DNA from: a virus
DNA length: 44,696 nucleotides
IMG/VR virus record: IMGVR_UViG_3300008111_000127
Span: 1-44,696 of that record
Reading direction: 5' to 3' (one strand)
The notes beneath the pieces were generated by a model, which saw only the letters and a list, made by a program, of their open reading frames with translations, was not told the origin of the DNA and ran no database searches. A program made the position numbers and the translations under genes. This document shows, in pieces, positions 1 through 8,461 of the stretch. Position 1 is the first letter of the stretch. Each line of letters opens with the position of its first letter.

Positions 1-2
1 CT

Positions 3-240
3 GGTGCTCAAGGTGCTCAAGGACCTGCAGGAGAGGGTGGCAGTGGATCTGGTGCTCAAGGTGCTCAAGGTGCTCAAGGTGCTCAAGGATCTACAGGTGC
101 TCAAGGATCTACAGGTACTCAAGGTGCTCAAGGATCTACAGGTGCTCAAGGATCTACAGGTGCTCAAGGTGCCACTGGATCTGGTGCTCAAGGTGCTCAA
201 GGAACCGCTGGTGCTACTGGTGCTCAAGGTGCTCAAGGAC
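3..240 (+). repeat. Collagen-like repeat tract (fibre 1)
   Basis: Nine-base units of the type ggtgctcaa and variants encode Gly-Ala-Gln and Gly-Ser-Thr triplets. Nearly identical DNA recurs near 6319-7085, 38840-39320, 41450-41815 and 44310-44696, so these tracts are possible recombination sites. Confidence 0.9.
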
Positions 241-1868
241 CTGCAGGAGGGGGCGTCGGTGGCGGTGGAGAATTCATTTTAAGTGGTTCTTGTGGGACCA
301 TTTACAGTTCAGAAGCAGGAACTGGTGGCACTGGACTCAATAATTTCTTTGCTGGTTATTGTGCTGGTCAATCCAACACCAGTGGATCCTTTAACTTCTT
401 TGCTGGACAATGTGCTGGTGCCTGTAACACCACTGGATCCAATAACAACTTTATTGGACAAGGTGCTGGTGCCTGTAACACCACTGGATCCTTCAACAAC
501 TTCATTGGACAATGTGCTGGTCGATGCAACAGCACTGGAACTAACAACAACTTCTTTGGACGATTTGCTGGATTCCGCAACACCATTGGAAACTACAACA
601 ACTTCATTGGAAATTATGCTGGTCGATACAACAGCACTGGAACTAACAACAACTTCATTGGATTTAGTGCTGGTTATAGCAACACCACTGGAACCTGCAA
701 CAACTTCATTGGACGATGTGCTGGTTTCAGCAACACCACTGGATCCAATAACAACTTCATTGGAGCTTATACTGGTCAATCCAACATCGGTGGAGCCAAC
801 AACAACTTCTTTGGATCTAATGCTGGTCGATGCAACACCAGTGGAACTCATAACTTCTTTGCTGGACAATGTGCTGGTTTCAGCAACACCAGTGGATCCT
901 ACAACAACTTCTTTGGACGATTTGCTGGTCGATGCAACACCAGTGGAGCCAACAACAACTTCTTTGGATCTAATGCTGGTCAATCCAACACCATTGGAAC
1001 CTGCAACAACTTCATTGGACGACTTGCTGGATCCAACAACACCACTGGATCCAATAACACCTTCATTGGAGCTTATGCTGGTTTCGGCAACACCACTGGA
1101 TCCAATAACAACTTTATTGGATTTAGTGCTGGTTACTGCAACACCGGTGGATCCTTTAACTTCTTTGCTGGACGATGTGCTGGTTTCAGCAACACCACTG
1201 GATCCAATAACAACTTTATTGGATTTAGTGCCGGTCAATGCAACACCACTGGAGCCTTTAACAACTTCATTGGACAATGTGCTGGATTCCGCAACACCAG
1301 TGGAACCTTTAACATCTTCATTGGAGCTTATACTGGTATCTGCAACACCAGTGGATGCAACAACACCTTTATTGGACGTAATGCTGGTTACTGCAACACC
1401 ACTGGAACTAATAATCTTTTCTTCGGACAAAATGCTGGAACGGGTTCTACAGGACTTTGTAATGTTACAACAGAATCCAATTACATCATTATGGGTAACA
1501 ACAGTCATGCATGTGCTCTTATCCAGGTTGCTTGGACAGCAGTTTCTGATTGCCGTGACAAGTGCATTTTTGGACCTGTTCCTCATGGTAGAGGTTTCCT
1601 TCATAATATTACTCCAATTGAATATGCCTTTAAGGACCGTGATACTGATGAATTAAAGGACATAGAAGGAAAGCGTAGGTATGGATTCAGTGCCCAGAAT
1701 GTCCTTGAAGCAGAAGGAGAAAATCCTGTTATTGTAGACTCAAATGATCCAGAGCATCTCAAACTGACATCAGATCATATGATTCCAGTTCTTGTAAATG
1801 CAGTGAAGGAATTATCAGAGGAAGTTGATGTATTAAAATCAAGATTGGATATATTGGAAAATTCGTGA
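3..1868 (+). CDS. Tail fibre with collagen-like stalk, 17-residue repeats and S74-type chaperone (5' partial)
   Basis: The reading frame is already open at base 3, so the N-terminus lies outside the window; 621 residues are visible. Residues 1-80 are Gly-X-Y collagen-like repeats ([10 protein letters not shown] type). Residues about 106-480 hold some 22 copies of a 17-residue repeat of the form SNNNFIGxxAGxxNTTG. The last 110 residues resemble the S74 intramolecular chaperone that trimerises phage fibres. SDCRDK at residue 515 fits the usual SDxRxK start of that domain, where the serine normally cuts, and YGFSAQNVLEAE with a terminal coiled coil follows. Inference: a trimeric receptor-binding fibre whose C-terminal 107 residues may be released. 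The repeats are unusually rich in cysteine. Confidence 0.8.
   Translation, partial: GAQGAQGPAGEGGSGSGAQGAQGAQGAQGSTGAQGSTGTQGAQGSTGAQGSTGAQGATGSGAQGAQGTAGATGAQGAQGPAGGGVGGGGEFILSGSCGTIYSSEAGTGGTGLNNFFAGYCAGQSNTSGSFNFFAGQCAGACNTTGSNNNFIGQGAGACNTTGSFNNFIGQCAGRCNSTGTNNNFFGRFAGFRNTIGNYNNFIGNYAGRYNSTGTNNNFIGFSAGYSNTTGTCNNFIGRCAGFSNTTGSNNNFIGAYTGQSNIGGANNNFFGSNAGRCNTSGTHNFFAGQCAGFSNTSGSYNNFFGRFAGRCNTSGANNNFFGSNAGQSNTIGTCNNFIGRLAGSNNTTGSNNTFIGAYAGFGNTTGSNNNFIGFSAGYCNTGGSFNFFAGRCAGFSNTTGSNNNFIGFSAGQCNTTGAFNNFIGQCAGFRNTSGTFNIFIGAYTGICNTSGCNNTFIGRNAGYCNTTGTNNLFFGQNAGTGSTGLCNVTTESNYIIMGNNSHACALIQVAWTAVSDCRDKCIFGPVPHGRGFLHNITPIEYAFKDRDTDELKDIEGKRRYGFSAQNVLEAEGENPVIVDSNDPEHLKLTSDHMIPVLVNAVKELSEEVDVLKSRLDILENS
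320..1440 (+). repeat. Tandem 51-bp repeats encoding a 17-residue motif
   Basis: About 22 degenerate copies encode (S/T/A)xNNF(I/F)GxxAGxxNTTG. Similar Asn/Gly-rich motifs occur in YadA-head-like and other beta-helical adhesins. Lack of stop codons in other frames of the repeat creates long spurious ORFs on both strands. Confidence 0.85.
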
Positions 1869-1874
1869 TATAAT
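1845..1874 (+). promoter_or_regulatory. Possible sigma-70 promoter
   Basis: TTGGAT, an 18-base spacer and a perfect TATAAT overlap the end of the fibre gene. It lies 35 bases before the glycosyltransferase at 1909. TCATAC/GTATGA inverted repeats (1879-1895) follow. The -35 is poor, so this is tentative. Confidence 0.35.
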
Positions 1875-1908
1875 AGTCTCATACATACTGTATGATACGT
1901 GAGAATAT

Positions 1909-2550
1909 ATGAAAAAAGTTTTAATTGCTACACCATGCCTTGATCAAAAAGTTGATGCTTATTTTGTTCACAGTTTATGTGAATCTATTAAATTAGGAAT
2001 CAAAAATGACTTAGATATTAGATGTGTTTTTTTAGCTAATGAAAGTATTCTTCCAATGGCTAGAAATGAGTTATTTAAATTATCTTATACTGATAATTAT
2101 GATGTAATGGTGTTTATTGATGATGATGAATATTGGGATGAAAAAGCATTAATTGAAATTATTCAATCTGAAAAGGATGTTATAACAATACCTGTTGTGA
2201 ATAAGGAAGATAAAAAAATTAAATATAATGTATGGTTAAATAATGACATTCAAAAAGATACCGATGGATATATTAAAATTGAAAAATGTGGGACAGGATT
2301 TCTTAAATTGACTCGTAAGGTTATTATTGATTTGTGGAATACAAACACAGAATTACTATTTCGTAACAGTCCTTTAAAAAATATTTGTGAATATACCTTT
2401 GAAAATGGAAGTTTTATCGGAGAGGATGTCGCATTAACTAGAAAAATAAAGGAATTGGGATATGATATTTGGTTAAATCCAAAACACACAGTATCACATA
2501 TTGGAAATAAAATATATAAAGGAAATTTTGAAAAGAGTTATAATTTATGA
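1909..2550 (+). CDS. Glycosyltransferase (GT-A, GT2-like)
   Basis: The product is 213 residues. It starts with a Rossmann-like strand (KKVLIATPC) and carries an FIDDDEYWD motif at residues 69-77, typical of the metal and nucleotide-sugar binding DxD of GT-A enzymes. It would move a sugar from a nucleotide donor to an acceptor that cannot be identified from the sequence. The stop overlaps the next gene's start by four bases (ATGA), so the two are probably translated together. The gene is distinctly AT-rich compared with the structural genes, suggesting acquisition. No signal peptide or membrane segment is visible, so it should act in the cytoplasm. Confidence 0.75.
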   Translation: MKKVLIATPCLDQKVDAYFVHSLCESIKLGIKNDLDIRCVFLANESILPMARNELFKLSYTDNYDVMVFIDDDEYWDEKALIEIIQSEKDVITIPVVNKEDKKIKYNVWLNNDIQKDTDGYIKIEKCGTGFLKLTRKVIIDLWNTNTELLFRNSPLKNICEYTFENGSFIGEDVALTRKIKELGYDIWLNPKHTVSHIGNKIYKGNFEKSYNL

Positions 2551-3845
2551 TCGATCTCATTATTCCAACAATGTGGTTTGCAAATAAATTTGAAGAATCT
2601 TTGCAAACTTATGTAAGTCATAACTCAATTAACAAAATTATTATCGTTGACAATAATAAATTAAAAAGACCATCTTATGAGATTTTAAATCACTCAAAAA
2701 TTGAAATTATTTCATATGGTAAAAATATTTTTGTAAATCCTGCTTGGAATGAGGGATATTTTCGATCAAAATCTAAAATTATTGGAATATTAAATGATGA
2801 TATTAAAGTGTCATCAGAAATATTTGATATGATTATTGATTTTAATCTTTCAAATGGAGATTTGATTGGTGTAAATTTACAGGGAAGGCAAAATAATTAT
2901 AAAATTGATGATTATATTGATACAAAAGAAGAGATTGTAAAATTAAATTATGATCCCACAAAACCTATTGGAGGTCAGTCGTGGGCATTCGGAATCTGTA
3001 TGTTTATGTTAAGAGAATCATATAAAGTTATACCATCTCTATATCAAGTTTGGTATGGTGATGATTTTTTTGTACAATATGCAAAAAACATTTACGCGAT
3101 TAATTCAAATAAAATTAAAGGAACTATTTCGGAAACACTTACAAAGTTTGAAGACCCCGACAGTGATATTTCAAAAAGAATTGAATTAGATTCAAAAAAC
3201 TTGATATCATATGATCATTTTATCAATGGAAAAAATTGGGAAATCCCACACAATATGATAAAACTTTATGAACATCAACGTAAAGATAAAAATATAAAAT
3301 CAGGTGTATTTGATTTAGAGTATCAAAGAGCAAGGAAAATACCAAGTGATATCAACGAAAATGTTCATGAACTTTATGAATTAGCAAAAGAATGTAAGAC
3401 CGTAGTGGAAATGGGAGTTAGAACAGGAGTTAGTACTAGAGCATTTTTAAACACTAATGCTAAACTTTTTTCCTTTGATATCATATTAGATTCAAATGTT
3501 CAAAAACTTTTTGATCTTGCTAAACGACAAGGAAAATCTGCGGAATATATTCAAGCAGATGTTCTCGATATAGAAATTGAAGAGACTGATTTATTGTTTA
3601 TTGATACTTTTCACATATATGATCAACTTAAACGGGAATTAAATCTTCACGGAAACAAGGCACAAAAATATATTGTATTTCATGACACATATACATTTGG
3701 TCTTAAAGGAGAAGATGGAAAAGATGATAAAGGATTGTTATCTGCGGTTATTGAGTTTGTAATGAAGAATCCACACTGGAAATTTTATAAGTATAAAACA
3801 AACAATAATGGATTGACAGTTTTAAAAAGAGATGATATAATATAA
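2547..3845 (+). CDS. Glycosyltransferase-methyltransferase fusion
   Basis: The product is 432 residues in two parts. Residues 1-240 look like a GT2 domain, with a beta-strand start (MIDLIIPTMW) and a DD motif in GILNDDIKVS (residues 80-89). Residues about 260-430 resemble a class I SAM-dependent methyltransferase: VVEMGVRTGVSTRAF near 285-299 is the SAM-binding glycine loop, LLFIDTFH follows near 350, and the fold is like the cephalosporin-hydroxylase or rhamnosyl O-methyltransferase group. Inference: it adds and methylates a sugar in one polypeptide. A second GT-methyltransferase fusion with a different methyltransferase type lies at 8811. A consensus promoter for the next gene sits within its last codons. 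Confidence 0.75.
   Translation: MIDLIIPTMWFANKFEESLQTYVSHNSINKIIIVDNNKLKRPSYEILNHSKIEIISYGKNIFVNPAWNEGYFRSKSKIIGILNDDIKVSSEIFDMIIDFNLSNGDLIGVNLQGRQNNYKIDDYIDTKEEIVKLNYDPTKPIGGQSWAFGICMFMLRESYKVIPSLYQVWYGDDFFVQYAKNIYAINSNKIKGTISETLTKFEDPDSDISKRIELDSKNLISYDHFINGKNWEIPHNMIKLYEHQRKDKNIKSGVFDLEYQRARKIPSDINENVHELYELAKECKTVVEMGVRTGVSTRAFLNTNAKLFSFDIILDSNVQKLFDLAKRQGKSAEYIQADVLDIEIEETDLLFIDTFHIYDQLKRELNLHGNKAQKYIVFHDTYTFGLKGEDGKDDKGLLSAVIEFVMKNPHWKFYKYKTNNNGLTVLKRDDII
3813..3841 (+). promoter_or_regulatory. Consensus sigma-70 promoter
   Basis: A perfect TTGACA (3813-3818), a 17-base spacer and a perfect TATAAT (3836-3841) lie at the end of the preceding gene, about 65 bases before the ORF at 3906. 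A second overlapping TATAAT starts at 3841. This would be read by host polymerase early in infection. Confidence 0.8.
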
Positions 3846-3905
3846 TGCACCATAAATTGATAATAATATTTTATAAGTAGACCCATTCAAGTTAATCATT
3901 CATTT

Positions 3906-4808
3906 ATGAAATCAAAATATAGTATTTTTCATGTGCAGGGTGGTATTGGAAAACATATTGCGGCCACCGCAGTAGCAAAAGCAATTAAAGCAAATCACCC
4001 AGATCGTAAATTAGTTATAGTCTGTGCATATGCAGATATTTTTATAAATCTTCCTTATGTTCATAGAGTTTATACCATAGGAACAACGCAGTATTTTTAT
4101 CAAGAATATATTCAAGATAAAGATTCTATTCTATTTCATAATGAACCATATTATACAACTAATCATATTCATAAACGTAAACGTTTAATTGAGAATTGGT
4201 GTGATATGTATGGTATTAAATATTCTAGAGAAAGACCAGAAATAAGATTTAATAAACTTCAACAAAATATATCCAGAGAAGTTTGGAAACGAAAAAAACC
4301 AGTTATGATTATTCATACTAACGGTGGAGTTATGACCACTGATTCGAAACCATATTCTTGGACAAGAGATATGCCATTTGATCTTGCAGAAAAACTTGTA
4401 GATTATTATAAATCTGAATATCATATTATTCAACTTACAAAAGTTAATTCGCCAAAACTAGAAGGTGTCGAGCACATTTTTGCAACACCAGAAAAATCTT
4501 TATCTTTGATGGAATACTTTAGTATTGTTCTTCATGCTAAAAAAAGAATCTTAATTGATTCTTGTGTTCAACATGCTGCTGCCGCACTAAATAAAAAATC
4601 AACAGTTCTTTGGAATGGGACTAGTCCAAAAGTATTTGGATATGATCTGCATGATAATATCTCCACAACAGTTCCATATGATTTTAAATTACCGGGGAGT
4701 TATCTTTTTGATTTTGACTTTGATGGTAATGAAGTTGAGTATCCTTATGAAGAGGGAACCGAACTGTTTGATTTTAATGAAATTGTTAAATCCGTTGATG
4801 CTCAGTAA
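3906..4808 (+). CDS. GT9-like (GT-B) glycosyltransferase
   Basis: The 300-residue product resembles the ADP-heptose:LPS heptosyltransferase group. It has an N-terminal glycine loop (HVQGGIGKHIAATAVAKAI, residues 9-27). The C-terminal half contains DSCVQHAAAALNKKSTVLWNG, split here as DSCVQHAAAAL and VLWNGTSP, which matches the donor-binding region of GT9 enzymes (usually a D-S-G-P-x-H-A-A-A-A pattern). It has its own consensus promoter and is followed by a sulfotransferase after nine bases. Inference: it transfers a sugar during glycan or LPS modification; the substrate is not deducible. The protein is slightly shorter than typical bacterial GT9 enzymes. Confidence 0.7.
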   Translation: MKSKYSIFHVQGGIGKHIAATAVAKAIKANHPDRKLVIVCAYADIFINLPYVHRVYTIGTTQYFYQEYIQDKDSILFHNEPYYTTNHIHKRKRLIENWCDMYGIKYSRERPEIRFNKLQQNISREVWKRKKPVMIIHTNGGVMTTDSKPYSWTRDMPFDLAEKLVDYYKSEYHIIQLTKVNSPKLEGVEHIFATPEKSLSLMEYFSIVLHAKKRILIDSCVQHAAAALNKKSTVLWNGTSPKVFGYDLHDNISTTVPYDFKLPGSYLFDFDFDGNEVEYPYEEGTELFDFNEIVKSVDAQ

Positions 4809-4817
4809 ATTAAGTCT

Positions 4818-5732
4818 ATGGTAGAACCAGTGCAAAAAACTTATTATTTTATGGCGGGACTTCCTCGCTCTGGAAGTACAATTTTATCTAGCATTTTAAA
4901 TCAAAATCCAAGGTTTTATTCTGGTCCTAGTTCTCCTGTGACTGGGTTGATGATTATGTTAGAACAACAATTGTCTCAGGACGAGTTGTTTTTGGCATAT
5001 CCAAAACCAGAACAAGCATCAATGATTATTTCCAATATTATTCATCAATATTATTTTGATGTAAAAAAACCAGTAATTTTTGACAAGAATAGATCTTGGG
5101 TAAATCGAATTCATTACATTGAAGGTTACTTGGGAATTACACCAAAAATTATTTGTCCTGTTAGAAACATTGATGAAATTTTAGCATCTTTTATTTCGAT
5201 GCATCGTCGTAATCCATATGAAGTAAATGGAAAAATAAACTTTATTGATGATATGTTAGTTAAATCTAATATTTTATTAACGGATGATAATCGTTGTGAA
5301 TTTCTTGTAAGTGAATCTGGAATTCTTGGACAAAGTTATTTGGGAATTCGTGATGTACTAACGAAAGGGCAGGAAAAATATTTGCATTTTGTTGAATATG
5401 ATGATCTTGTTAGTTTTCCAGAAAAAACAATGAAGAAAATTTATGAGTTTCTTGATGAAGAATATTATGAACACGAATTTGATAATCTTATTAACATTAA
5501 TGAGGAAAATGATGCCTCTACTTATGGTTTAAGTGATATGCATTATGTTAGAAAGGAGTTGAAAAAAACTTCTTTATCTCCAAAAGAAATTCTTTCCGAT
5601 GAAATCTTATCAAGATGTAAAGGACTTGAATTTTGGAGAGATCTTGAATCAATTGATTATGAAGATATTGAATTGAATATAAATGCAAATAATCAGGTCT
5701 TTGAAGATTCAAAAAACTTTATAGGAGCTTAA
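4818..5732 (+). CDS. Sulfotransferase-like protein
   Basis: The 304-residue product begins with YYFMAGLPRSGSTILSS (residues 9-25), the P-loop-like PAPS 5'-phosphosulfate binding motif of sulfotransferases. A second motif, CPVRNIDEILASFISM, matches the 3'-phosphate binding region (R-x-x-x-x-x-x-S) of the family. The enzyme would move sulfate from PAPS to a hydroxyl or amine acceptor. Given the neighbouring glycosyltransferases, a sugar on a glycan is the likeliest acceptor, but that is inference. It lies between a GT9-like gene and a small unknown gene with very short gaps, so it is probably co-transcribed with them. Confidence 0.75.
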   Translation: MVEPVQKTYYFMAGLPRSGSTILSSILNQNPRFYSGPSSPVTGLMIMLEQQLSQDELFLAYPKPEQASMIISNIIHQYYFDVKKPVIFDKNRSWVNRIHYIEGYLGITPKIICPVRNIDEILASFISMHRRNPYEVNGKINFIDDMLVKSNILLTDDNRCEFLVSESGILGQSYLGIRDVLTKGQEKYLHFVEYDDLVSFPEKTMKKIYEFLDEEYYEHEFDNLININEENDASTYGLSDMHYVRKELKKTSLSPKEILSDEILSRCKGLEFWRDLESIDYEDIELNINANNQVFEDSKNFIGA

Positions 5733-5735
5733 AAA

Positions 5736-6005
5736 ATGGCAAGAACTCAAGAACAAATTTTGCAAACAATTACTGTAGCTAAAGATAGTGTTTGGGTGAT
5801 TGAAGATGCTATTGAAAAATTAGATGGTGGAGAAACGCCCTCCAAAGACTTAAAATCTAATATTGATCGTAATGTTGGACACCTTAAACTTGTTGTTACT
5901 GACCAAGAAATTGTAGATTCTGGAGAAGATATTTCAGATCTAGAATCTGCAATTATAACTGGCGAAGCAAAACTTGCTGAAAACATTTGGTTAACTAATC
6001 TTTGA
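5736..6005 (+). CDS. Small conserved protein of unknown function
   Basis: The 89-residue, acidic and mostly helical product starts MARTQEQILQTITVAKDSVW. It has no recognisable catalytic motif, signal peptide or membrane segment. It starts three bases after the sulfotransferase stop, with GGAG upstream, and is followed by a three-hairpin structured tail ending in a terminator. It is therefore the last gene of its transcript. Similar short helical proteins are common beside cyanophage fibre genes, but no function can be assigned. Confidence 0.6.
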   Translation: MARTQEQILQTITVAKDSVWVIEDAIEKLDGGETPSKDLKSNIDRNVGHLKLVVTDQEIVDSGEDISDLESAIITGEAKLAENIWLTNL

Positions 6006-6028
6006 TGATGGGTGTACGTTCTCTTTAA

Positions 6029-6085
6029 GGTCTTCAAGATTCCTTGTATCTTTGGGAATGAAGACCCTCTCTGTGGTGGGAGAGG
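6029..6085 (+). ncRNA. Two tandem hairpins in the 3' untranslated tail
   Basis: Hairpin 1 pairs GGTCTTC (6029-6035) with GAAGACC (6060-6066) and ATTCC (6039-6043) with GGAAT (6055-6059), leaving an AAG bulge. Hairpin 2 pairs CCTCTC (6066-6071) with GAGAGG (6080-6085). A terminator follows at 6099. This could be a stable 3' end or a small RNA. Confidence 0.5.
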
Positions 6086-6098
6086 TGAGTTGGTGGTT

Positions 6099-6129
6099 AA
6101 AAAAGGAGAGTTTTATACTCTCTTTTTTT
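6099..6129 (+). terminator. Rho-independent terminator
   Basis: GAGAG (6106-6110) pairs with CTCTC (6118-6122), extended by a G-U pair and a run of six A-T pairs, and ends in a T-tract. It closes the transcript of the 1909-6005 block. Confidence 0.8.
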
Positions 6130-6131
6130 AT

Positions 6132-6160
6132 TTGACTTTATGTATGATATTGGTTATAAT
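6132..6160 (+). promoter_or_regulatory. Sigma-70 promoter before the collar fibre gene
   Basis: TTGACT (6132-6137), a 17-base spacer and TATAAT (6155-6160) lie just after the terminator and about 55 bases before the fibre start. Confidence 0.65.
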
Positions 6161-6181
6161 CCTTTAAGAATTCAAAGAAAA

Positions 6182-6189
6182 GATAAATA
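6182..6189 (+). promoter_or_regulatory. T4-type late promoter motif GATAAATA
   Basis: It matches the late consensus TATAAATA in seven of eight positions and lies 27 bases before the fibre start at 6217. The fibre gene thus has both an early-type and a late-type promoter. Confidence 0.65.
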
Positions 6190-6216
6190 ACTTGAAAGGA
6201 ATATAGTGGTTAGATA

Positions 6217-7578
6217 ATGGCTCTAAACTTTCCAGATAGTCCATCAGTAAATGATATTTTTACATCTAGTAACTCCAGATGGATATGGAATGGAACATCT
6301 TGGGTTAGGCAGGGAACACCTGGAACTCAAGGTGCTCAAGGATCTACAGGTGCTCAAGGTGCTCAAGGATCTACAGGTGCTCAAGGTGCTCAAGGTGCTG
6401 TAGGGGATCAAGGTGCTCAAGGATCTACAGGTGCTGAAGGTGCTCAAGGTGCTCAAGGTTCAGTAGGAGCACAAGGATCTACAGGTGTACAAGGCACAGT
6501 TGGTGCTCAAGGTTCAGTAGGAGCACAAGGATCTACAGGTGCTCAAGGTGCTCAAGGTGCTCAAGGTGCTCAAGGTGCTCAAGGTGCTCAAGGAACCGCA
6601 GGTACATCAGGATCTCAAGGTACTATAGGTGCTCAAGGTGCTCAAGGTGCTACTGGTGCTCAAGGAACCGCAGGTGCATCAGGATCTCAAGGTTCCACAG
6701 GTGCTCAAGGTGATGTAGGTGCTCAAGGTGCTCAAGGTGATGTAGGTGCTCAAGGATCTACAGGTGTACAAGGCACAGTTGGTGCTCAAGGTTCCACAGG
6801 TGCTCAAGGTGCTACTGGTGCTCAAGGTGCTACTGGTGCTCAAGGTTCAGTAGGAGCACAAGGATCTACAGGTGCTCAAGGTGCTCAAGGTTCCACAGGT
6901 GCTCAAGGTGCTCAAGGTTCCACAGGTGCTCAAGGTGCTCAAGGAACCGCAGGTACATCAGGATCTCAAGGTACTATAGGTGCTCAAGGTGCTCAAGGAT
7001 CTACAGGTACTCAAGGTGCTCAAGGATCTACAGGTGCTCAAGGTGCTGTAGGTGCACAGGGTGCTGTTGGATCTCAAGGTACTTCTGGCGCTATAACTTT
7101 TGCATCAGGCACTTTGATGTTATTCCAACAGACAGCAGCACCTACTGGTTGGACCAAACAAACAACTCATAATAATAAAGCACTTAGAGTAGTAAGTGGA
7201 TCTGCAAGTTCTGGTGGTACGACCGCATTTACAAGTGTATTTGCTTCTAGGACACCATCTGGTTCTGTTTCGGTTTCTGGATCTAACTCTGGCGGTTCTG
7301 TAAGTAATACTACACTAACCACTTCAGAGATGCCATCCCACAACCACTCATCAACATCTGGGCAATTTTTGCTTGATAATGGTGGAGGTGGTTCTCAAGG
7401 ATTTGCCGGTGGTGGTACAATTGTTGGTCTCAGCCCAAATACCACATCAACTGGTGGTGGAAACTCTCACGGACACGGATTTACTAATCCATCTTGGTCT
7501 GGTTCAGCATCTTTTACAGTTACAGCAATGGACTTTGCTGTCCAATATGTTGACTTAATTATTGCTTCTAAAGACTAA
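6217..7578 (+). CDS. Collagen-like tail fibre with phage tail-collar C-terminus
   Basis: The 453-residue product has three parts. Residues 1-33 form an N-terminal module ([12 protein letters not shown]...[12 protein letters not shown]) shared with the genes at 41344 and 44213, probably the virion attachment or registration piece. Residues 35-290 are Gly-X-Y repeats, mainly GAQ, GST, GAT and GTA. Residues 295-453 resemble the tail-collar/short-tail-fibre tip, starting [15 protein letters not shown] and ending in [16 protein letters not shown], with HNH and HGH motifs. In T4 gp12 and gp37, HxH motifs bind metal at the trimer axis, so metal binding here is plausible. It likely contacts the host surface. 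Confidence 0.8.
   Translation: MALNFPDSPSVNDIFTSSNSRWIWNGTSWVRQGTPGTQGAQGSTGAQGAQGSTGAQGAQGAVGDQGAQGSTGAEGAQGAQGSVGAQGSTGVQGTVGAQGSVGAQGSTGAQGAQGAQGAQGAQGAQGTAGTSGSQGTIGAQGAQGATGAQGTAGASGSQGSTGAQGDVGAQGAQGDVGAQGSTGVQGTVGAQGSTGAQGATGAQGATGAQGSVGAQGSTGAQGAQGSTGAQGAQGSTGAQGAQGTAGTSGSQGTIGAQGAQGSTGTQGAQGSTGAQGAVGAQGAVGSQGTSGAITFASGTLMLFQQTAAPTGWTKQTTHNNKALRVVSGSASSGGTTAFTSVFASRTPSGSVSVSGSNSGGSVSNTTLTTSEMPSHNHSSTSGQFLLDNGGGGSQGFAGGGTIVGLSPNTTSTGGGNSHGHGFTNPSWSGSASFTVTAMDFAVQYVDLIIASKD
6319..7085 (+). repeat. Collagen-like repeat tract (fibre 2)
   Basis: About 85 Gly-X-Y triplets built from very few DNA words, such as ggtgctcaa, ggatctaca and ggttccaca. This is the longest such tract in the window. 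Confidence 0.9.
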
Positions 7579-7590
7579 TACTGATATAAT
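7562..7590 (+). promoter_or_regulatory. Possible sigma-70 promoter
   Basis: A perfect TATAAT (7585-7590) lies 17 bases after TTGCTT (7562-7567), ahead of the gene at 7604. The -35 matches poorly and it overlaps the fibre stop. Confidence 0.4.
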
Positions 7591-7603
7591 ATAATTTTTA
7601 GAT

Positions 7604-7948
7604 ATGGCTAAAATTAAACCAGGAAACTTTTGTCCACTTATTAAGAAAGACTGCATTGGTCTTAAGTGTTCATGGTACACTCAGATGAGAGGTACTAATC
7701 CAAACACAGGAGAACCAGTTGATGAGTGGGGGTGTGCAGTAACTTGGATGCCTTTTATGGCAGTTGAAATAGCACAAAAATCAAATCAGACTGGAGCAGC
7801 AGTAGAGAGTTTTAGGAATGAAGTTGTGCGAGCAAACTATCAAAACCAAGAACTTTATAAAGAAGCACTTAAGCAACAAATTATTCCTGCACAAATTACA
7901 CCACTCAATCAACCTATAAATATCTTAGAAGAAGGTAAAGAAGAATGA
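7604..7948 (+). CDS. Conserved cyanophage protein with cysteine motif
   Basis: The 114-residue product has FCPLIKKDCIGLKCSWY near the start and a further cysteine in EWGC, giving four cysteines in the first 45 residues. These could bind zinc or an iron-sulfur cluster, though the spacing does not match a motif I can name. The C-terminal half is helical and charged. It overlaps the next gene by four bases (ATGA), so it is probably co-translated with the fibre assembly chaperone-like gene. It may therefore have a fibre-related role, but that is only context. Confidence 0.6.
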   Translation: MAKIKPGNFCPLIKKDCIGLKCSWYTQMRGTNPNTGEPVDEWGCAVTWMPFMAVEIAQKSNQTGAAVESFRNEVVRANYQNQELYKEALKQQIIPAQITPLNQPINILEEGKEE

Positions 7949-8460
7949 GAATTACACTTATTCCAAGTGATAAAACAATTGGAATTGATAATGAGTTTTA
8001 TCGTAATATTGAACAGGATTTTTCTTGGATTCCGTCAAATATTCATGCTGTTCAATGGTATGATACCTGGGGTGAGATTGAGTATATTGATGGATCTCCC
8101 AATAAAAGAATTGAGGAGTTGGGTATTTTTGAACAGGCAGTTTTGGATTTTAATAATGAAAAGGAAAGAATTGATACTGAACTTGAGGCATTAAATAAAG
8201 AGAATGAGGAGAAAAAAATTTTAGAAGAATTGGCATTGGAAGCAGCAAGAAATTACTGGAAAGAATTTAGAAATATAAGAGATAGTCTTTTATCTAGATG
8301 TGATTGGACTCAATCTCCAGATTCCCCACTAACAGAAGAAAAGAAAGATGAGTGGGCAACATATCGTCAGATATTGCGAGATCTCCCAGTTATTATTAGT
8401 GATCCAAAACCAATGGTTAATGATTTAAATCACGAGAATTGGCCAACTAAACCAGATTAA
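7945..8460 (+). CDS. Tail fibre assembly chaperone-like protein
   Basis: The 171-residue product has a C-terminal stretch, RDSLLSRCDWTQSPDSPL followed by a YRQILRDLP motif, that matches the phage tail-assembly chaperone family (RD.LL..sDWTQ.pD.pl...W..YRQ.LRDLP), which occurs in many fibre-linked genes. The middle (residues 70-100) is a charged helix, probably coiled coil. The N-terminal half (ITLIPSDKTIGIDNEFY...) is a small beta domain seen in similar genes. It follows the collar fibre and probably helps fold or attach that fibre. Its N-terminal start overlaps the preceding stop. Confidence 0.65.
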   Translation: MRITLIPSDKTIGIDNEFYRNIEQDFSWIPSNIHAVQWYDTWGEIEYIDGSPNKRIEELGIFEQAVLDFNNEKERIDTELEALNKENEEKKILEELALEAARNYWKEFRNIRDSLLSRCDWTQSPDSPLTEEKKDEWATYRQILRDLPVIISDPKPMVNDLNHENWPTKPD

Positions 8461-8461
8461 T

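Noticed and set aside
309-1604. Long minus-strand ORF of 431 codons
   Set aside because: It is the antisense of 17-residue repeats in the fibre gene, kept open by repeat periodicity. Its low-complexity Ser/Val/Gly product is not a plausible protein.
4-1656. Plus-strand ORFs rich in Leu-Lys-Val and Thr-Thr-Ser
   Set aside because: They are shifted-frame readings of collagen-like and 17-residue repeats. The frame at base 3 gives the coherent fibre and chaperone.
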